A DNA stretch of 64,000 bases from Belnapia sp. F-4-1 (GTDB taxonomy: Bacteria > Pseudomonadota > Alphaproteobacteria > Acetobacterales > Acetobacteraceae): positions 3,014,856-3,078,855 of the forward strand of contig NZ_KN676113.1 in NCBI RefSeq assembly GCF_000802185.1. Direction: 5' to 3'. A program made the position numbers and the translations under genes. Under the pieces are notes generated by a model, which ran no database searches, had not been told where the DNA came from, and saw only the letters and a program-made list of their open reading frames with translations. Below are positions 1 to 13,348 of this stretch, in pieces (the first letter of the stretch is position 1; each line of letters starts with the position of its first letter).

Positions 1-1
1 C

Positions 2-439
2 GCCATCGCCCGCCGCGCCCTCTGGCAGGCCGGGCTCGATTTCGACCACGGGACGGGGCATGGCGTCGGCAGCTTCCTTTCCGTCCATGAAGGCCCCGCC
101 TCCATCAGCCGCGCCGCGAAGCCCGTCCCCCTCGCCGCCGGGATGATCCTTTCCGACGAGCCCGGCTACTACCTGCCCGGCCAGTACGGCATCCGCATCG
201 AGAACCTCCTCCTTGTCCGCGATGCCGAGCCGCAGCCTGACCAGGTGAAGCCCTTCCTCGAATTCGAGCCTCTGACCCTCGCCCCCTATGCCCGCGCCCT
301 GATCGATGCCGGCCTGCTCTCGGCGGCCGAGCGCGGCTGGATCGACGCCTATCACGCCCGCGTCCTCGCCTTGGTCGCCCCCGGCTGCGACACCGCCACC
401 TCCGCATGGCTGGAGGAGGCCTGCCGCCCGCTCAGCTGA
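2..439 (+). CDS. Xaa-Pro aminopeptidase (aminopeptidase P), C-terminal part
   Basis: The frame is open from base 2, so the gene starts left of the window; about 145 C-terminal residues are visible. M24 family metallopeptidases of this type remove an N-terminal residue in front of proline, in the cytoplasm, using two metal ions. Visible M24 motifs are GTGHGVGSFLSVHEGP, containing metal- and substrate-site histidines, then DEPGYYLPGQYGIRIEN, which carries metal-ligand glutamates. A C-terminal extension ending in ...WIDAYHARV is typical of the longer aminopeptidase P branch. The stop codon lies 8 bp inside the 3' end of the convergent RTX-like gene. Family assignment is firm; the exact peptide substrate is not known. 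Confidence 0.9.
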   Translation, partial: AIARRALWQAGLDFDHGTGHGVGSFLSVHEGPASISRAAKPVPLAAGMILSDEPGYYLPGQYGIRIENLLLVRDAEPQPDQVKPFLEFEPLTLAPYARALIDAGLLSAAERGWIDAYHARVLALVAPGCDTATSAWLEEACRPLS

Positions 440-1637
440 TGCCCGGCAGGGTCCGCGTCCCGGTCAGCTCTCCGCCATAAGCCCGATCATCGAAGATGAA
501 GCTGACCCGCCCTGGCGTGTAGTTGCGGATGGTGATGGCGTCGCGCCCGCCAGGCAGGGTGAGGGTGAGATCCGTGCCATCCAGCCTGGCGGTGACATCC
601 TGCGTCCCGAAGCCTTGGAGCACCAGCGCGGCATGAGCGCTGCCGTGCCCCGGCTCGCCCGCGGATGGCAACCCCATGCGGAACCCGCCCCAGTCGTCGA
701 TCCCGATCGCCTGCGCCTCGACGGACCCAGTCCCGTCGCCGATCACCGGCCGCGAGCCGCCCTGCTGCACGCCGCTCTCGATGGGCGGCAGGACGACCTC
801 ATCCAAGCCGTCGCCCGGCCGGTAGACCAGTGTCGAAAGCTCCGCATTGCCGAGATGGACGCTGTCCTGGCCCGTCCCCGCATTCACCCATTGCGCGCCG
901 CTGACCGTGTCATCGCCCGCCCCGGCCGAGACAGTCGTCCCCATTCCCTGCACCGAGATCACGTCATTGCCCTTGCCGCTGCGGACCGTGCCGTAATGCC
1001 CGGTGATGATCGCCATGTTGTCGCCATCGCCAAGGTCGATATCGCTGAAGTCGCCGAAGCGCGCCGAAACCTGGTCATCCCCCGCCCCGGCATCGAGGCT
1101 GAGCCGCCCCGTCGTATCCGCCGCGATCAGGTCCTTCCCGCTGCCCGTGGTGACCTGCAGTGCCGCCGACTGCGCCCGGTCCGCAACCAGGGCATGGGCG
1201 CTGATGAGGTTATCCCCGGCCGGTGCCGCGACTTGCGCCACCGCACCGCCCGCCGGCGTGATGGAGACGGTCGAGGTGGCATTCCCTGTCGAAGCCGGGT
1301 CGACCTGCACGCCCGCCACTGCCGGCGGCTGGCTGCCGCCCGATACCGCCGCGATGCTGCCCGCCCCGCCGAGCGTCCCCGATCCCGGCGCCGTCAGCCT
1401 GATTCCCGGCGGCCCATAGACCTGCGGCGCAGAGGGGCGCGCCTGCCCGCCATTCATCGCCTGGATGAGGCCGAGCAGCAGCCGCGCCTGCGCCGACAGC
1501 TCGACACTGTCCTGCGTCCCCCCGCCAGCCGCGGGTTGGGTGGTGGCCGCGCTCACAGATCCGCCGCCGGCGGTGGCCGGCGTTGCCCGGGTGTAGGCCT
1601 GCCTGGCCCAGAAGCTGAGGTCCGCTGCGCTGAGCAT
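432..1637 (-). CDS. RTX-type calcium-repeat protein, putative type I secretion substrate
   Basis: This 401-residue protein has no N-terminal signal peptide. The first ~170 residues are Ala/Gly/Pro-rich and contain a short helix-like stretch, VELSAQARLLLGLI. Residues of roughly 178-262 hold degenerate nonapeptide repeats of the hemolysin type: GAGDDQVSA, GKGNDVISV, GAGDDTVSG and GTGQDSVHL. Such repeats fold as a calcium-bound beta roll and usually mark proteins exported by a type I ABC exporter with an uncleaved C-terminal signal. No exporter genes are visible nearby. The C-terminal ~100 residues look beta-rich. The function beyond calcium binding is unknown. The 3' end overlaps the convergent aminopeptidase gene by 8 bp. 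Confidence 0.75.
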   Translation of the reverse strand: MLSAADLSFWARQAYTRATPATAGGGSVSAATTQPAAGGGTQDSVELSAQARLLLGLIQAMNGGQARPSAPQVYGPPGIRLTAPGSGTLGGAGSIAAVSGGSQPPAVAGVQVDPASTGNATSTVSITPAGGAVAQVAAPAGDNLISAHALVADRAQSAALQVTTGSGKDLIAADTTGRLSLDAGAGDDQVSARFGDFSDIDLGDGDNMAIITGHYGTVRSGKGNDVISVQGMGTTVSAGAGDDTVSGAQWVNAGTGQDSVHLGNAELSTLVYRPGDGLDEVVLPPIESGVQQGGSRPVIGDGTGSVEAQAIGIDDWGGFRMGLPSAGEPGHGSAHAALVLQGFGTQDVTARLDGTDLTLTLPGGRDAITIRNYTPGRVSFIFDDRAYGGELTGTRTLPGIS

Positions 1638-1695
1638 GGCCTTGCGATGCGTTTTGCCCGCCCAGCTTGCCCCCGCGAGGGTTAAGGAAGGGTTC

Positions 1696-5534
<3,839 letters not shown>

Positions 5535-5540
5535 GCTTGG

Positions 5541-6413
5541 CTAGAAAATCCAGTTCCAGGCCCGGCGCGCGAAGCCGGGCCGGTCGCCCGGAGCGGGCCG
5601 CCCGCCATCGACCAGCAGCGCGTAGCTGTCCTGGTACCAGGGGCTGCCGGGGAAGTTGTGGCCGAGCACCGCCGCCGTCTTCTTCGCCTCGTCCACCAGG
5701 CCGAGGGTCAGGTAGATCTCGGTCAGCCGGTGCAGCGCCTCCGGGACGTGGTTGGTGGTCTGGTAGTCCTCGACCACCTTCCTGAACCGCCCGATCGCGG
5801 CGCCATAGAGCTTCTGCCGTTGGTAGAAGCGGCCGATATTCATCTCCTTGCCTGCCAGGTGGTCGCGGCCGAGATCGAGCTTGAGCCGCGCATCCCGCGC
5901 ATAGGCGCTGTCGGGGAAGCGGTTCACCACATCCTGCAGCGCCGCCATGGCCTGTTCCGTCGTGCGCTGGTCACGGTCCGCCTCGGCGATCTGCTCGTAG
6001 TAGCAGAGCGCACGCAGGTAATAGGCATAGGCGATGTCGCGATGCGCCGGATGCAGCTGGATGAAGCGGTCGAGCGCGCCGATGGCCTCGGTGTAGCGGT
6101 TGCGCATGTACTCGCCATAGGCGGACATGATCTTCGCATTGGTCGCCCAGGCCGAGAGCGGATGGTCCCGCTCCACCTGGTCGAACAGATCGACCGCCGC
6201 CTGGTAGCGCCGCGCCTGCAAGGCCTCGATTCCCGCTGCGTACAACCCCTCGGGCGAACGGTCGAGCACGTTGCTGGTTCGCGCGGCGGTCTGGCGCTCG
6301 TTGTCGAGGGTCGATTGCTTGCCGTCCCAATTGCCGCCGAAGAGCGAGCAGCCCGGCAGCGCCGCGAGGGCCAGCCAGAGGGAAAGCAAGGGGGAAAGGC
6401 GTCGGATCATCAC
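5541..6413 (-). CDS. bamD: Outer-membrane assembly lipoprotein BamD
   Basis: BamD is the essential lipoprotein of the BAM complex, which inserts beta-barrel proteins into the outer membrane. The 290-residue protein starts with a lipoprotein signal peptide whose lipobox is LPGC, putting the lipidated Cys at residue 22. The mature part consists of TPR-like helices, for example in the stretch LYAAGIEALQARRYQAAVD and the one around YRQAL/RDIAYAYYLRALCYYEQI. Family members include E. coli BamD (YfiO, formerly ComL). The gene sits 6 bp upstream of recN and 72 bp downstream of lpxC, so outer-membrane protein assembly and lipid A synthesis are neighbours. Confidence 0.95.
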   Translation of the reverse strand: MMIRRLSPLLSLWLALAALPGCSLFGGNWDGKQSTLDNERQTAARTSNVLDRSPEGLYAAGIEALQARRYQAAVDLFDQVERDHPLSAWATNAKIMSAYGEYMRNRYTEAIGALDRFIQLHPAHRDIAYAYYLRALCYYEQIAEADRDQRTTEQAMAALQDVVNRFPDSAYARDARLKLDLGRDHLAGKEMNIGRFYQRQKLYGAAIGRFRKVVEDYQTTNHVPEALHRLTEIYLTLGLVDEAKKTAAVLGHNFPGSPWYQDSYALLVDGGRPAPGDRPGFARRAWNWIF

Positions 6414-6455
6414 GGACCGGTCGAAGGGGAGGGCCCGGCTTATAGCACGCCGCCG

Positions 6456-6477
6456 CCCGGGTCCACAGGGACCCGGG
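6456..6477 (-). terminator. Hairpin after lpxC
   Basis: A perfect 9-bp stem, CCCGGGTCC / GGACCCGGG, closes a 4-base loop between the lpxC stop and the bamD start. No T-run follows on the minus strand, so it is either a weak or factor-dependent terminator or an mRNA-stabilising hairpin. Polarity between lpxC and bamD is an inference. Confidence 0.45.
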
Positions 6478-6485
6478 GCGCGGCC

Positions 6486-7460
6486 TCAGGCCACCGCCAT
6501 CGCCGGCTGCCGGGTCGCCACATACTCGGCCGCCGGCAGCGCCTGCGGCAGGGTGAAGGAGGGCACCGCGCGCCAATTGGCCGGATCGGCGAAGAGTGCC
6601 CGCAGCAGCCGGTTGTTCAGCGCATGGCCGGAGCGATGCCCGCTGAACCGCCCGCGGATCGGCGCGCCAGCCAGCGCCAGGTCGCCCACCACGTCGAGCA
6701 GCTTGTGCCGCACGAACTCGTCCGCCTGGCGCAGCCCGCCCGGGTTCAGCACCAGCGGCCCGTCGACCACCACCGCATTGGCGAGGCTGCCGCCCTGGGC
6801 GAGGCCGGCGGCGCGCAGCCGGGCCACCTCCTCTGCCAGGGTGAAGGTCCGCGCCTCGGCCAGTTCCGCCCGGAACTCGCGCGGCGAGATCCGCGCCTCG
6901 AGCGACTGTCGGCCGATCGCCGTGCCCGGGAAATCGATGGTGAGCGACGCCTCCAGCCGGTCGCCGCCGGTTGGCTCCAGCATGGCCCAGGCCGCATCCG
7001 GACCCTCGCCATCCTGCACCTGCACCGGCCGCAGCACCTCGATCGCCTCCGGCAGGCCAAGCCCGGCCTGGGCGACGAGGCCCGTGCAATCGATGAGGAA
7101 GACGAAGGGCGCCGCCGACCCGTCGAGAATCGGCACCTCCGGCCCGTCCAGCTCGATGATGGCGTCATCGACGCCGCAGCCGGCCAGCGCCGCCATCACA
7201 TGCTCGACCGTGCCGACCCGCACCTCCGGCGCCTCGGCGAGGCCGAGCGCGGTGCAGAGCCGGGTATCGACCACATGGTCGTAGAGGGCGGGGATCTCGA
7301 CCCCCAGGTCGGTGCGGCGGAAGCGGATGCCGGCCCCGGCTTCGGCCGGGCGCAGGGTCAGGCTCACGCGCTTGCCGCTGTGCAGGCCGATGCCGACGCA
7401 GCCGATGGCGGCCTTCAGCGTCCGGCGGCGGCCTGTCTCGAGCGGGAAGTATCCGTCCAT
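6486..7460 (-). CDS. lpxC: UDP-3-O-acyl-N-acetylglucosamine deacetylase
   Basis: LpxC is the zinc enzyme that commits UDP-GlcNAc derivatives to lipid A synthesis. The zinc-ligand and catalytic motifs are present: HVMAAL with H87 (E. coli H79), HKLLDVVGDL (E. coli H238/D242), and the downstream GHRSGHALNN histidine. I chose ATG 7460 (MDGYFP..., 324 residues) rather than an in-frame ATG 36 codons upstream, because an AGGGG Shine-Dalgarno lies about 6 bases before it and homologues begin near the RRRTLK...GIGLHSG segment. It is separated from ftsZ by a terminator, so lpxC has its own promoter, probably in the AT-rich stretch at 7565-7620. Confidence 0.96.
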   Translation of the reverse strand: MDGYFPLETGRRRTLKAAIGCVGIGLHSGKRVSLTLRPAEAGAGIRFRRTDLGVEIPALYDHVVDTRLCTALGLAEAPEVRVGTVEHVMAALAGCGVDDAIIELDGPEVPILDGSAAPFVFLIDCTGLVAQAGLGLPEAIEVLRPVQVQDGEGPDAAWAMLEPTGGDRLEASLTIDFPGTAIGRQSLEARISPREFRAELAEARTFTLAEEVARLRAAGLAQGGSLANAVVVDGPLVLNPGGLRQADEFVRHKLLDVVGDLALAGAPIRGRFSGHRSGHALNNRLLRALFADPANWRAVPSFTLPQALPAAEYVATRQPAMAVA

Positions 7461-7660
7461 GCCTACCCCTGTTGGAAACCCGGCGCCCATGGAGGGAGCG
7501 GCCGGGATGTCGTTGAGGCGTCTGCCCAGCCCAATACCTGGCACCACAACGGGGGTTCCGCGAGTCAAGGCTTATTACTTCATATTACGGTATAAGGCTT
7601 TGATTTTGCGAGATTTTTGCGGCGCACATTGCACACGCAAGCCGTGATGAGCACGGACGC
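7461..7660 (-). promoter_or_regulatory. lpxC upstream region
   Basis: This 200-bp gap holds no gene. Bases 7565-7620 are clearly more AT-rich than the surrounding sequence (runs such as TTATTACTTCATATTACG on the + strand), as expected for the promoter of lpxC once ftsZ transcription has stopped at the upstream terminator. I could not fix convincing -35/-10 boxes with 17-bp spacing. Confidence 0.35.
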
Positions 7661-7690
7661 AAAACGGGCCGCCCCGGTCAGGGCGGCCCG
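7661..7690 (-). terminator. Rho-independent terminator of ftsZ
   Basis: Read on the minus strand, a perfect 10-bp stem CGGGCCGCCC / GGGCGGCCCG closes a 6-base loop and is followed directly by TTTT. It begins about 28 bp after the ftsZ stop codon. It is the only classic intrinsic terminator seen inside the division/envelope block and separates the dcw genes from lpxC-bamD-recN-ligA. Confidence 0.85.
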
Positions 7691-7717
7691 CGTCAGGCGA
7701 CGAAGTATGTCCTGGTG

Positions 7718-9238
7718 TCAGTTCGACTGGCGGCGCAGGAAGGTCGGGATCTCGAAATCCACCTGCCCTTGCGGCGCCTCGGCCGGGCGCTGCGCCACCG
7801 GCTGGTCGAGCCGCGGGGCGACCGGTGCCGGGGTCGGCTCGGTCAGCGTCCGCCGCATGCCGTTCTGCGCCGCGCCGGTGACGAGGCCGAACAGGCCACG
7901 GATGCCGCCCGCGCCTGCCGGCCGGGCCGGGACGGCCGGCGCCTGCACCGCGGCCACCGGCTGCACGGCAACCGGCGCCGTCACGGGCGCCGCCGTGGCG
8001 ACCGGCTCTTCCTCGGCCTGGATCATCACCTGAAGGTTCGGCGCGGCCGGGGCCGGCGCCGAGGCGACGGGCGCCGCCGCCACCGCCGTCCGCAGCGCCC
8101 CGCTGCGCGTCGGCATCACCCGCGGCGCGCCCAGCGGACCGGCCACCGCCGCCGTCATCGCCGGCCGGCCCGGGCGCCCGCCCGGCAGCATGGTCAGGCC
8201 CCCCTGCGGTGCGGCCGCCGCAACCGGCGCCGCCTGCACGGCGACCGGCGCCGCCGCCTGCGTCACCTGCGCATCGATGCCCGTGGCGACGACGGAAACG
8301 CGCAGCCGCCCGTTCAGGTCCTCCTCGACCGAGGTGCCGAAGATGATCTGCGCATCCTCGTCCACTTCCTTGCGGATGCGGTTGGCGGCCTCGTCGACCT
8401 CGAAGAGGGTCATGTCATAGCCGCCGGTGATGTTGATCAGCACGCCGCGCGCGCCGCGCAGCGAGGCGTCGTCCAGCAGCGGGTTGCTGATCGCGCGCTC
8501 GGCGGCCTTTACCGCGCGGTCGTCGCCATCGGCCTCGCCGGTGCCCATCACCGCCTTGCCCATCTCCGCCATGACGGTGCGGATATCGGCGAAGTCGAGG
8601 TTCACCAGGCCCGGCTTGATCATCAGGTCGGTGACGCCGCGCACGCCGTCATAGAGCACCTCGTCCGCCAGCTTGAAGGCCTCGGCGAAGGTGGTGCGCT
8701 CCGTCGCCATCCGGAACAGGTTCTGGTTCGGGATGATGATCAGCGTGTCGACGAAATTCTGCAGTTCCTCGATGCCCGACTCGGAGGCGCGCTTGCGCTT
8801 CGGCCCCTCGAAGTCGAAGGGCTTCGTCACCACGCCCACCGTCAGCACGCCCCGCTCGCGCGCCATGCGGGCGATAACCGGCGCCGCGCCCGTGCCGGTG
8901 CCGCCGCCCATGCCGGCAGTGATGAAGACCATGTGGCAGCCGTCGAGATGCCGCGCCAGCTCCTCCGTCGCCTCCTCCGCCGCGGCGCGCCCGATCTCCG
9001 GCTTCGCGCCCGCGCCGAGCCCCTGTGTCAGGTGCGGCCCAAGCTGCACCCGCTTCTCCGCCTTGGAATGCACCAGCGACTGCGCATCCGTGTTGGCGAC
9101 GACGAACTCGACCCCTTCGAGGCCCATGGCGATCATGTTGTTGACCGCGTTCGTGCCGCCGCCACCGACGCCGATGACGGTGATGCGCGGGGTGAAGTCG
9201 GTGTGCTGGACGACGGGAAGGGTGAGGTTGAGGGTCAT
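7718..9238 (-). CDS. ftsZ: Cell division GTPase FtsZ
   Basis: FtsZ polymerises at mid-cell into the Z ring that organises the divisome. The 506-residue protein has the N-terminal nucleotide-binding loop ([14 protein letters not shown], residues 23-36) and the tubulin signature [12 protein letters not shown]. After the ~320-residue GTPase core comes an Ala/Val/Pro-rich linker of about 170 residues, much longer than in E. coli but common in alphaproteobacteria. The conserved tail [13 protein letters not shown], which binds FtsA and other partners, ends the protein. The ATG is preceded by a strong GAGGAG. The 112-bp gap from ftsA contains an AT-richer stretch (9325-9350) that could hold a separate ftsZ promoter. 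Confidence 0.98.
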   Translation of the reverse strand: MTLNLTLPVVQHTDFTPRITVIGVGGGGTNAVNNMIAMGLEGVEFVVANTDAQSLVHSKAEKRVQLGPHLTQGLGAGAKPEIGRAAAEEATEELARHLDGCHMVFITAGMGGGTGTGAAPVIARMARERGVLTVGVVTKPFDFEGPKRKRASESGIEELQNFVDTLIIIPNQNLFRMATERTTFAEAFKLADEVLYDGVRGVTDLMIKPGLVNLDFADIRTVMAEMGKAVMGTGEADGDDRAVKAAERAISNPLLDDASLRGARGVLINITGGYDMTLFEVDEAANRIRKEVDEDAQIIFGTSVEEDLNGRLRVSVVATGIDAQVTQAAAPVAVQAAPVAAAAPQGGLTMLPGGRPGRPAMTAAVAGPLGAPRVMPTRSGALRTAVAAAPVASAPAPAAPNLQVMIQAEEEPVATAAPVTAPVAVQPVAAVQAPAVPARPAGAGGIRGLFGLVTGAAQNGMRRTLTEPTPAPVAPRLDQPVAQRPAEAPQGQVDFEIPTFLRRQSN

Positions 9239-9350
9239 GCGGGGATCTCCTCACGGCAACGTAAACGAGAGAGGCAGTTCATGCACCGGGACTTCATCGC
9301 GTCGCCGCGATTTGCCCCGGTTATCCACAAAAGAATTTTAACCAATCCAC

Positions 9351-10646
9351 TCATGCGAGATCGCGCAGCCAGTTGACGAATCGGCGGAATCTGCTTGCAG
9401 GACGTTCGAGCCCGGGCAGCAGTTCCAACAAGGGACGTCCTTCGCCCGCGCCCCAGGCGAGCAGCCCGAGCGGCGCGGCGAAAGCCGGCCCCGTCGCCGT
9501 CTCCGGAAGGCCGCGTACCGGATGCGGCCGGCCGAGCCGCACCTGCCGCTCCAGCACGCGCGCGGCGAGTTCGCGCACGCCGACGAGCTGGCTCGCGCCG
9601 CCGGTCAGCACCACGCGCCGCCCCATTTCCTGGCTGAGCCCCGCCGCCTCCAGCCGGTCCTTCACCAGCTCGAAGGTTTCCTCCAGCCGCGGCCGGATGA
9701 TGCCGATGATCATCGCGCGCGGGATGCGGGCGATCTGGTCCTCCTCCTCGCCCACCTGCGGCACCGGCAGCCATTCGCGCTCGTCGTCCGGCGCGCCGAG
9801 CACGCCGCCATGCAGCGTCTTCAGCCGCTCCGCATGGGCGATCGGCGTGGACAGTCCGCGCGCCAGGTCGTTGGTGACGTTCCAGCCGCCCACCGGAATC
9901 TGGGAGGTGTGCAGCAGATGCCCCTCGGCGAAGACGGAGATGCTCGTCGTCCCGCCGCCCATGTCGATGACGGTCGCGCCGAGCTGCTTCTCGTCCTCCA
10001 CCAGCGTGGCGAGGCCGGCGGCGAAGGGCGCCGAGACCAGCTCCTCGACCACGAGGTCGCAGCGCAACAGCGTCGCACCCAGGTTGAGCAGCGAGGCCTG
10101 CGCCGCGTCGACCATGTGCAGCTTCGCCGCCACCGTCTCGCAGATCATGCCGCGCGGGTCTTCGGCGCCCGGCGTCGCATCCACGGTGAAGCCGAGCGGG
10201 AAGGCATGCACCGTCTCGCGCCCGTCCTCCGCGCTGCGCCGCCGCCCCTCGCCCATGATGGCGCGTAGGTCGGCCTCGGTGATCGCCCGCCCGCCGATCG
10301 GCCACTGGATGTTCTGCTGCCGCGACTCAGGCTGGCCGCAGGAAAGGTTGACGATGGCGCCCTTCAGCTGGGTGTCCGCCATCTCCTCCGCCTGGCCGAC
10401 CGCCGCGCGGATCGCGCGCTCGGCTTCCTCCAGGTCGACGATGTTGCCGCCCTTGATCCCCCGCGCCCGCTGCCAGCCGAAGCCGAGCGCCCGCGGCTCG
10501 CCGTCGTTCTCGATGCGGGCGATGACGCAGACGATCTTGGTCGTGCCGATATCGAGCACGCCGAAGATGCCGCTGCGCGCGCCGCGCCGGCGCCGCCCCT
10601 GCACCGGCAGCCCCTCATGATGGCCAAGGCGCACGAGCTGGTTCAT
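9351..10646 (-). CDS. ftsA: Cell division protein FtsA
   Basis: FtsA is the actin-like ATPase that tethers FtsZ to the membrane. The start is ATG 10646 ([12 protein letters not shown]...), overlapping the ftsQ stop as ATGA; this gives 431 residues, the normal length. The phosphate-1 motif VLDIGTTKIVCVI lies near residue 30, and the phosphate-2 motif is GATVIDMGGGTTSISVF. The C-terminus (FRRFVNWLRDLA) is an amphipathic helix typical of the membrane anchor. FtsA is the last gene of the fully overlapping dcw chain; a 112-bp gap then precedes ftsZ. Confidence 0.97.
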   Translation of the reverse strand: MNQLVRLGHHEGLPVQGRRRRGARSGIFGVLDIGTTKIVCVIARIENDGEPRALGFGWQRARGIKGGNIVDLEEAERAIRAAVGQAEEMADTQLKGAIVNLSCGQPESRQQNIQWPIGGRAITEADLRAIMGEGRRRSAEDGRETVHAFPLGFTVDATPGAEDPRGMICETVAAKLHMVDAAQASLLNLGATLLRCDLVVEELVSAPFAAGLATLVEDEKQLGATVIDMGGGTTSISVFAEGHLLHTSQIPVGGWNVTNDLARGLSTPIAHAERLKTLHGGVLGAPDDEREWLPVPQVGEEEDQIARIPRAMIIGIIRPRLEETFELVKDRLEAAGLSQEMGRRVVLTGGASQLVGVRELAARVLERQVRLGRPHPVRGLPETATGPAFAAPLGLLAWGAGEGRPLLELLPGLERPASRFRRFVNWLRDLA

Positions 10647-11545
10647 CCGCGGCCGCTCCTCACGCGCTGCACGGTGGGTTCCGGCGCCGCCGGCGCCGCC
10701 TGCGAAGGCAGGCGCAGCACCAGCTTGTCCGGCAGGCGCAGGTCGATCGAGGCCAGCGGCCGGTCGAGCAGCCCCTGCTTCTGATGCAGCTCGGCAAGCC
10801 GTGCCAGCGCCGCCGCCTCCTGCCCATCCGGCAGCAGCACGTCGACGTTGTTGCGCAGGCGCAGGTTCCACCGCCGCTCCGCCACCCGCACCAGGGCATG
10901 GGTGCGGTCCTGCACCTCCGGCACCGTGCGCAGCAGCGCGACCATCGGCGCCGCCATGCGGTTGGCCCCCGTGCCGACGATCAGCGGCAGCCGGCCGAAG
11001 GCGCCGATATTCTCATTGGCGACCACCTCGCCCTTCTCGTCGATGACGGAGAAACGGCCGTCCCGCTGCCAGATGGCGAAGGGCTGCCGCTCGGTGATCC
11101 GTACCCGGATGGTGCCGTTCAGGTGCCGCTCCACATGCGCGGCATCGACCCAGGCGATCAGCTCCAGCCGTTCCTTCGCCACCTGCGGGTCGAAGGCAAG
11201 GATCGGGTCGCCACGGCGGATGTTGAGCGCTTCCAGCACCAGCTCGGGCGGCGTGTTGCGGCTGCCCTCGAGCATCACCTCATGCACGGTCAGCCCGGCA
11301 TTCCCGGCGATCTCCGCCGCGCCGTCCCAGAGTGCCGTCAGCCGCCCATAGGGGTCGGCCGCCATCGTCGCCAGCGCGGCGGCCGTCAGCAGCCCGCCGA
11401 TGCCGATGGCGAGTCCCGCCGGACGGAGCAGCCCGCGACGGCGCCGCAGCCAGAGCCGCAGCCGGCTCGGGCGCGACGGCGCGGCCTCCGCCTTGCTGCG
11501 ACGGACCGGTGCCTTGTTGCGGGGGCGCGGCGTATCAAGAGCCAT
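10643..11545 (-). CDS. ftsQ: Cell division protein FtsQ
   Basis: FtsQ is a bitopic membrane protein of the divisome that recruits FtsB/FtsL. From ATG 11545 ([10 protein letters not shown]...) it has 300 residues: an Arg-rich cytoplasmic tail, one transmembrane helix ([20 protein letters not shown]), then a POTRA domain ([21 protein letters not shown]...) and the FtsQ beta domain. The start overlaps the ddl stop by 11 bp and the stop overlaps the ftsA start by 4 bp. An in-frame ATG 18 codons upstream exists but lies inside ddl; I regard the internal start as more likely. Confidence 0.93.
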   Translation of the reverse strand: MALDTPRPRNKAPVRRSKAEAAPSRPSRLRLWLRRRRGLLRPAGLAIGIGGLLTAAALATMAADPYGRLTALWDGAAEIAGNAGLTVHEVMLEGSRNTPPELVLEALNIRRGDPILAFDPQVAKERLELIAWVDAAHVERHLNGTIRVRITERQPFAIWQRDGRFSVIDEKGEVVANENIGAFGRLPLIVGTGANRMAAPMVALLRTVPEVQDRTHALVRVAERRWNLRLRNNVDVLLPDGQEAAALARLAELHQKQGLLDRPLASIDLRLPDKLVLRLPSQAAPAAPEPTVQRVRSGRG

Positions 11546-12458
11546 GGCGGGCCTGCTCCACCATCCAGGCGCAAAGCGCGGGAAAATCGATGCCGGCATG
11601 GGCAGCCTGCTCCGGCAGCAGCGAAGTCGGCGTCAGCCCCGGCTGGGTGTTCACCTCGAGCAGCACCAGCCGCCCCGGCTCCCCCGCCGTGTCGTCGTAG
11701 CGGAAATCCGCCCGCGTCGCCCCGCGGCAGCCGAGCGCGCGATGGGCGGCGAGCGCCACCTCCATCGCCTGCTCGCGGATCGTGGGATGCACCGCCGCCG
11801 GCACCACATGCCGCGAGCCGCCCTCGGCATATTTCGACGAATAGTCGTAGAACTCGCCCGCATCCGCGATGATGTCGGTCACCGCGAGCGCCCTGTCGCC
11901 CAGCACGCCGACCGTCAGCTCCCGCCCGGGGATGAACTCCTCCGCCAGCACCGTCCGGCCGAAGCGCCAGCCCTGCGCGATCTCGGCACGGCGGTTGTCG
12001 CCCTTCCTGAGGATATGCACCCCGACCGAGGAGCCCTCGTTCACCGGCTTCACCACATAGGGCCGGGGCAGGGGGTCATCCGCCTCCAGCTCCTCCGGCT
12101 CCAGCAGCCGATGAGCCGGCACGGGCAGGCCGGCGGCATGGAACACCGCCTTCGCCGCCACCTTGTCCATCGCCAGCGCCGAGGCGCGCAGCCCGGAATG
12201 CGTATAGGGGATGCCCATCCAGTCCAGCACGCCCTGGATGCAGCCGTCCTCGCCGAACCGCCCATGCAGCGCGTTGAAGACGACATCCGGCTTTGCCGCC
12301 CGGATCGCCGCGATGGTCACGGCGAGATCGGGTCCGACATCGATCGGCGTCACCTCGAAGCCGGCCTCGCGCAGCGCCCCCACGCATTGCTGGCCGGAGG
12401 CGAGGCTGACCTCGCGCTCCGCCGAAATCCCCCCGTGCAGGACCACCACATGGGTCAT
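11535..12458 (-). CDS. ddl: D-alanine--D-alanine ligase
   Basis: Ddl joins two D-alanines with ATP to make the dipeptide that MurF adds to the peptidoglycan precursor. The protein is 307 residues from ATG 12458 ([19 protein letters not shown]), in the ATP-grasp fold. Visible motifs are [12 protein letters not shown] at the N-terminus, [17 protein letters not shown] (substrate loop), [14 protein letters not shown] (ATP site), and [15 protein letters not shown] (metal/ATP ligands). The start overlaps the murB stop as ATGA. It lies between murB and ftsQ, the usual place in proteobacterial dcw clusters. Confidence 0.97.
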   Translation of the reverse strand: MTHVVVLHGGISAEREVSLASGQQCVGALREAGFEVTPIDVGPDLAVTIAAIRAAKPDVVFNALHGRFGEDGCIQGVLDWMGIPYTHSGLRASALAMDKVAAKAVFHAAGLPVPAHRLLEPEELEADDPLPRPYVVKPVNEGSSVGVHILRKGDNRRAEIAQGWRFGRTVLAEEFIPGRELTVGVLGDRALAVTDIIADAGEFYDYSSKYAEGGSRHVVPAAVHPTIREQAMEVALAAHRALGCRGATRADFRYDDTAGEPGRLVLLEVNTQPGLTPTSLLPEQAAHAGIDFPALCAWMVEQARHGS

Positions 12459-13348
12459 GCCGCAACTCCAAGCCGTTTGATCTCCCAGTCGAGGGAGATG
12501 CCGCTGTGGTCGAGCACCCGGGCGCGGACCTCTTCGCCGAGCGCTTCCAGCTCCGCCGCCGTGGCAGTGCCGGTATTGAGCAGGAAATTGCAGTGCTTCT
12601 CCGAGACCTGCGCGCCGCCGCGCATGAGGCCTCGGCACCCTGCCGCATCGATCAGCGCCCAGGCCTTCTGGCCGGGCGGGTTCTTGAAGGTCGAGCCGCC
12701 CGTGCGCGCCCGGACCGGCTGCGCCGCCTCACGCGCCGCGCGGATCTCCGCCATGCGCGGCGCCGCATCCCCCGGCCGCGCATGGAAGCGGGCGCGGACG
12801 ACGACGCCGCCCGCCGGCAGCACCGCATGGCGGTAGGAAAGCTGCAGCTCCCCGGCGCTCAGCCGCACGAGGCCGGCGCTGGTCGCCACTTCAGCCCAAT
12901 CGAGCACGTCGCGCAGCTCGCTCCCATAGGCGCCCGCGTTCATCGCCACGGCCCCGCCGATGCTGCCCGGAATCCCGCAAAGGAATTCGAGGCCGCTCAG
13001 CCCCGCCGCCGCCGCATGCTCCGCCACGGTGACATCCAGCGCGGCAGCCCCTGCGACGACGCCATCCGCCTCGGCGACGACCTCGCCGAAGGCCCCGCCC
13101 AGCCGCAGCACCACCCCCGGCAACCCGCCATCGCGGATGATGAGGTTCGACGCTGCCCCGAGCACCGTCACCGGCATCCCCGGCGCAACGCCGGCGAGCA
13201 GCGTGACCAAATCCTCCGCATCCGCCGGCCTCACCAGCCACTCCGCCGCCCCGCCGACGCGGAACCAGGTGAGCGGCGCCAGCGCCACCCCCGCCCGGAC
13301 CCGCCCGCGGAGATGCGGGATGGCGCGTTGCATCGTCCGCGCGCTCAT
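12455..13348 (-). CDS. murB: UDP-N-acetylenolpyruvoylglucosamine reductase
   Basis: MurB reduces the enolpyruvyl group to lactyl, giving UDP-MurNAc, with FAD and NADPH. The 297-residue protein contains the FAD-binding pattern [37 protein letters not shown], and [18 protein letters not shown], plus [18 protein letters not shown] with the catalytic serine region. This is the type I/IIb-like layout of alphaproteobacteria. The start overlaps the murC stop as ATGA and the stop overlaps ddl the same way. Confidence 0.97.
   Translation of the reverse strand: MSARTMQRAIPHLRGRVRAGVALAPLTWFRVGGAAEWLVRPADAEDLVTLLAGVAPGMPVTVLGAASNLIIRDGGLPGVVLRLGGAFGEVVAEADGVVAGAAALDVTVAEHAAAAGLSGLEFLCGIPGSIGGAVAMNAGAYGSELRDVLDWAEVATSAGLVRLSAGELQLSYRHAVLPAGGVVVRARFHARPGDAAPRMAEIRAAREAAQPVRARTGGSTFKNPPGQKAWALIDAAGCRGLMRGGAQVSEKHCNFLLNTGTATAAELEALGEEVRARVLDHSGISLDWEIKRLGVAA

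Noticed and set aside
7461-7568. Upstream ATG 7568 as lpxC start
   Set aside because: Adds 36 residues without homology, whereas ATG 7460 has a good Shine-Dalgarno.
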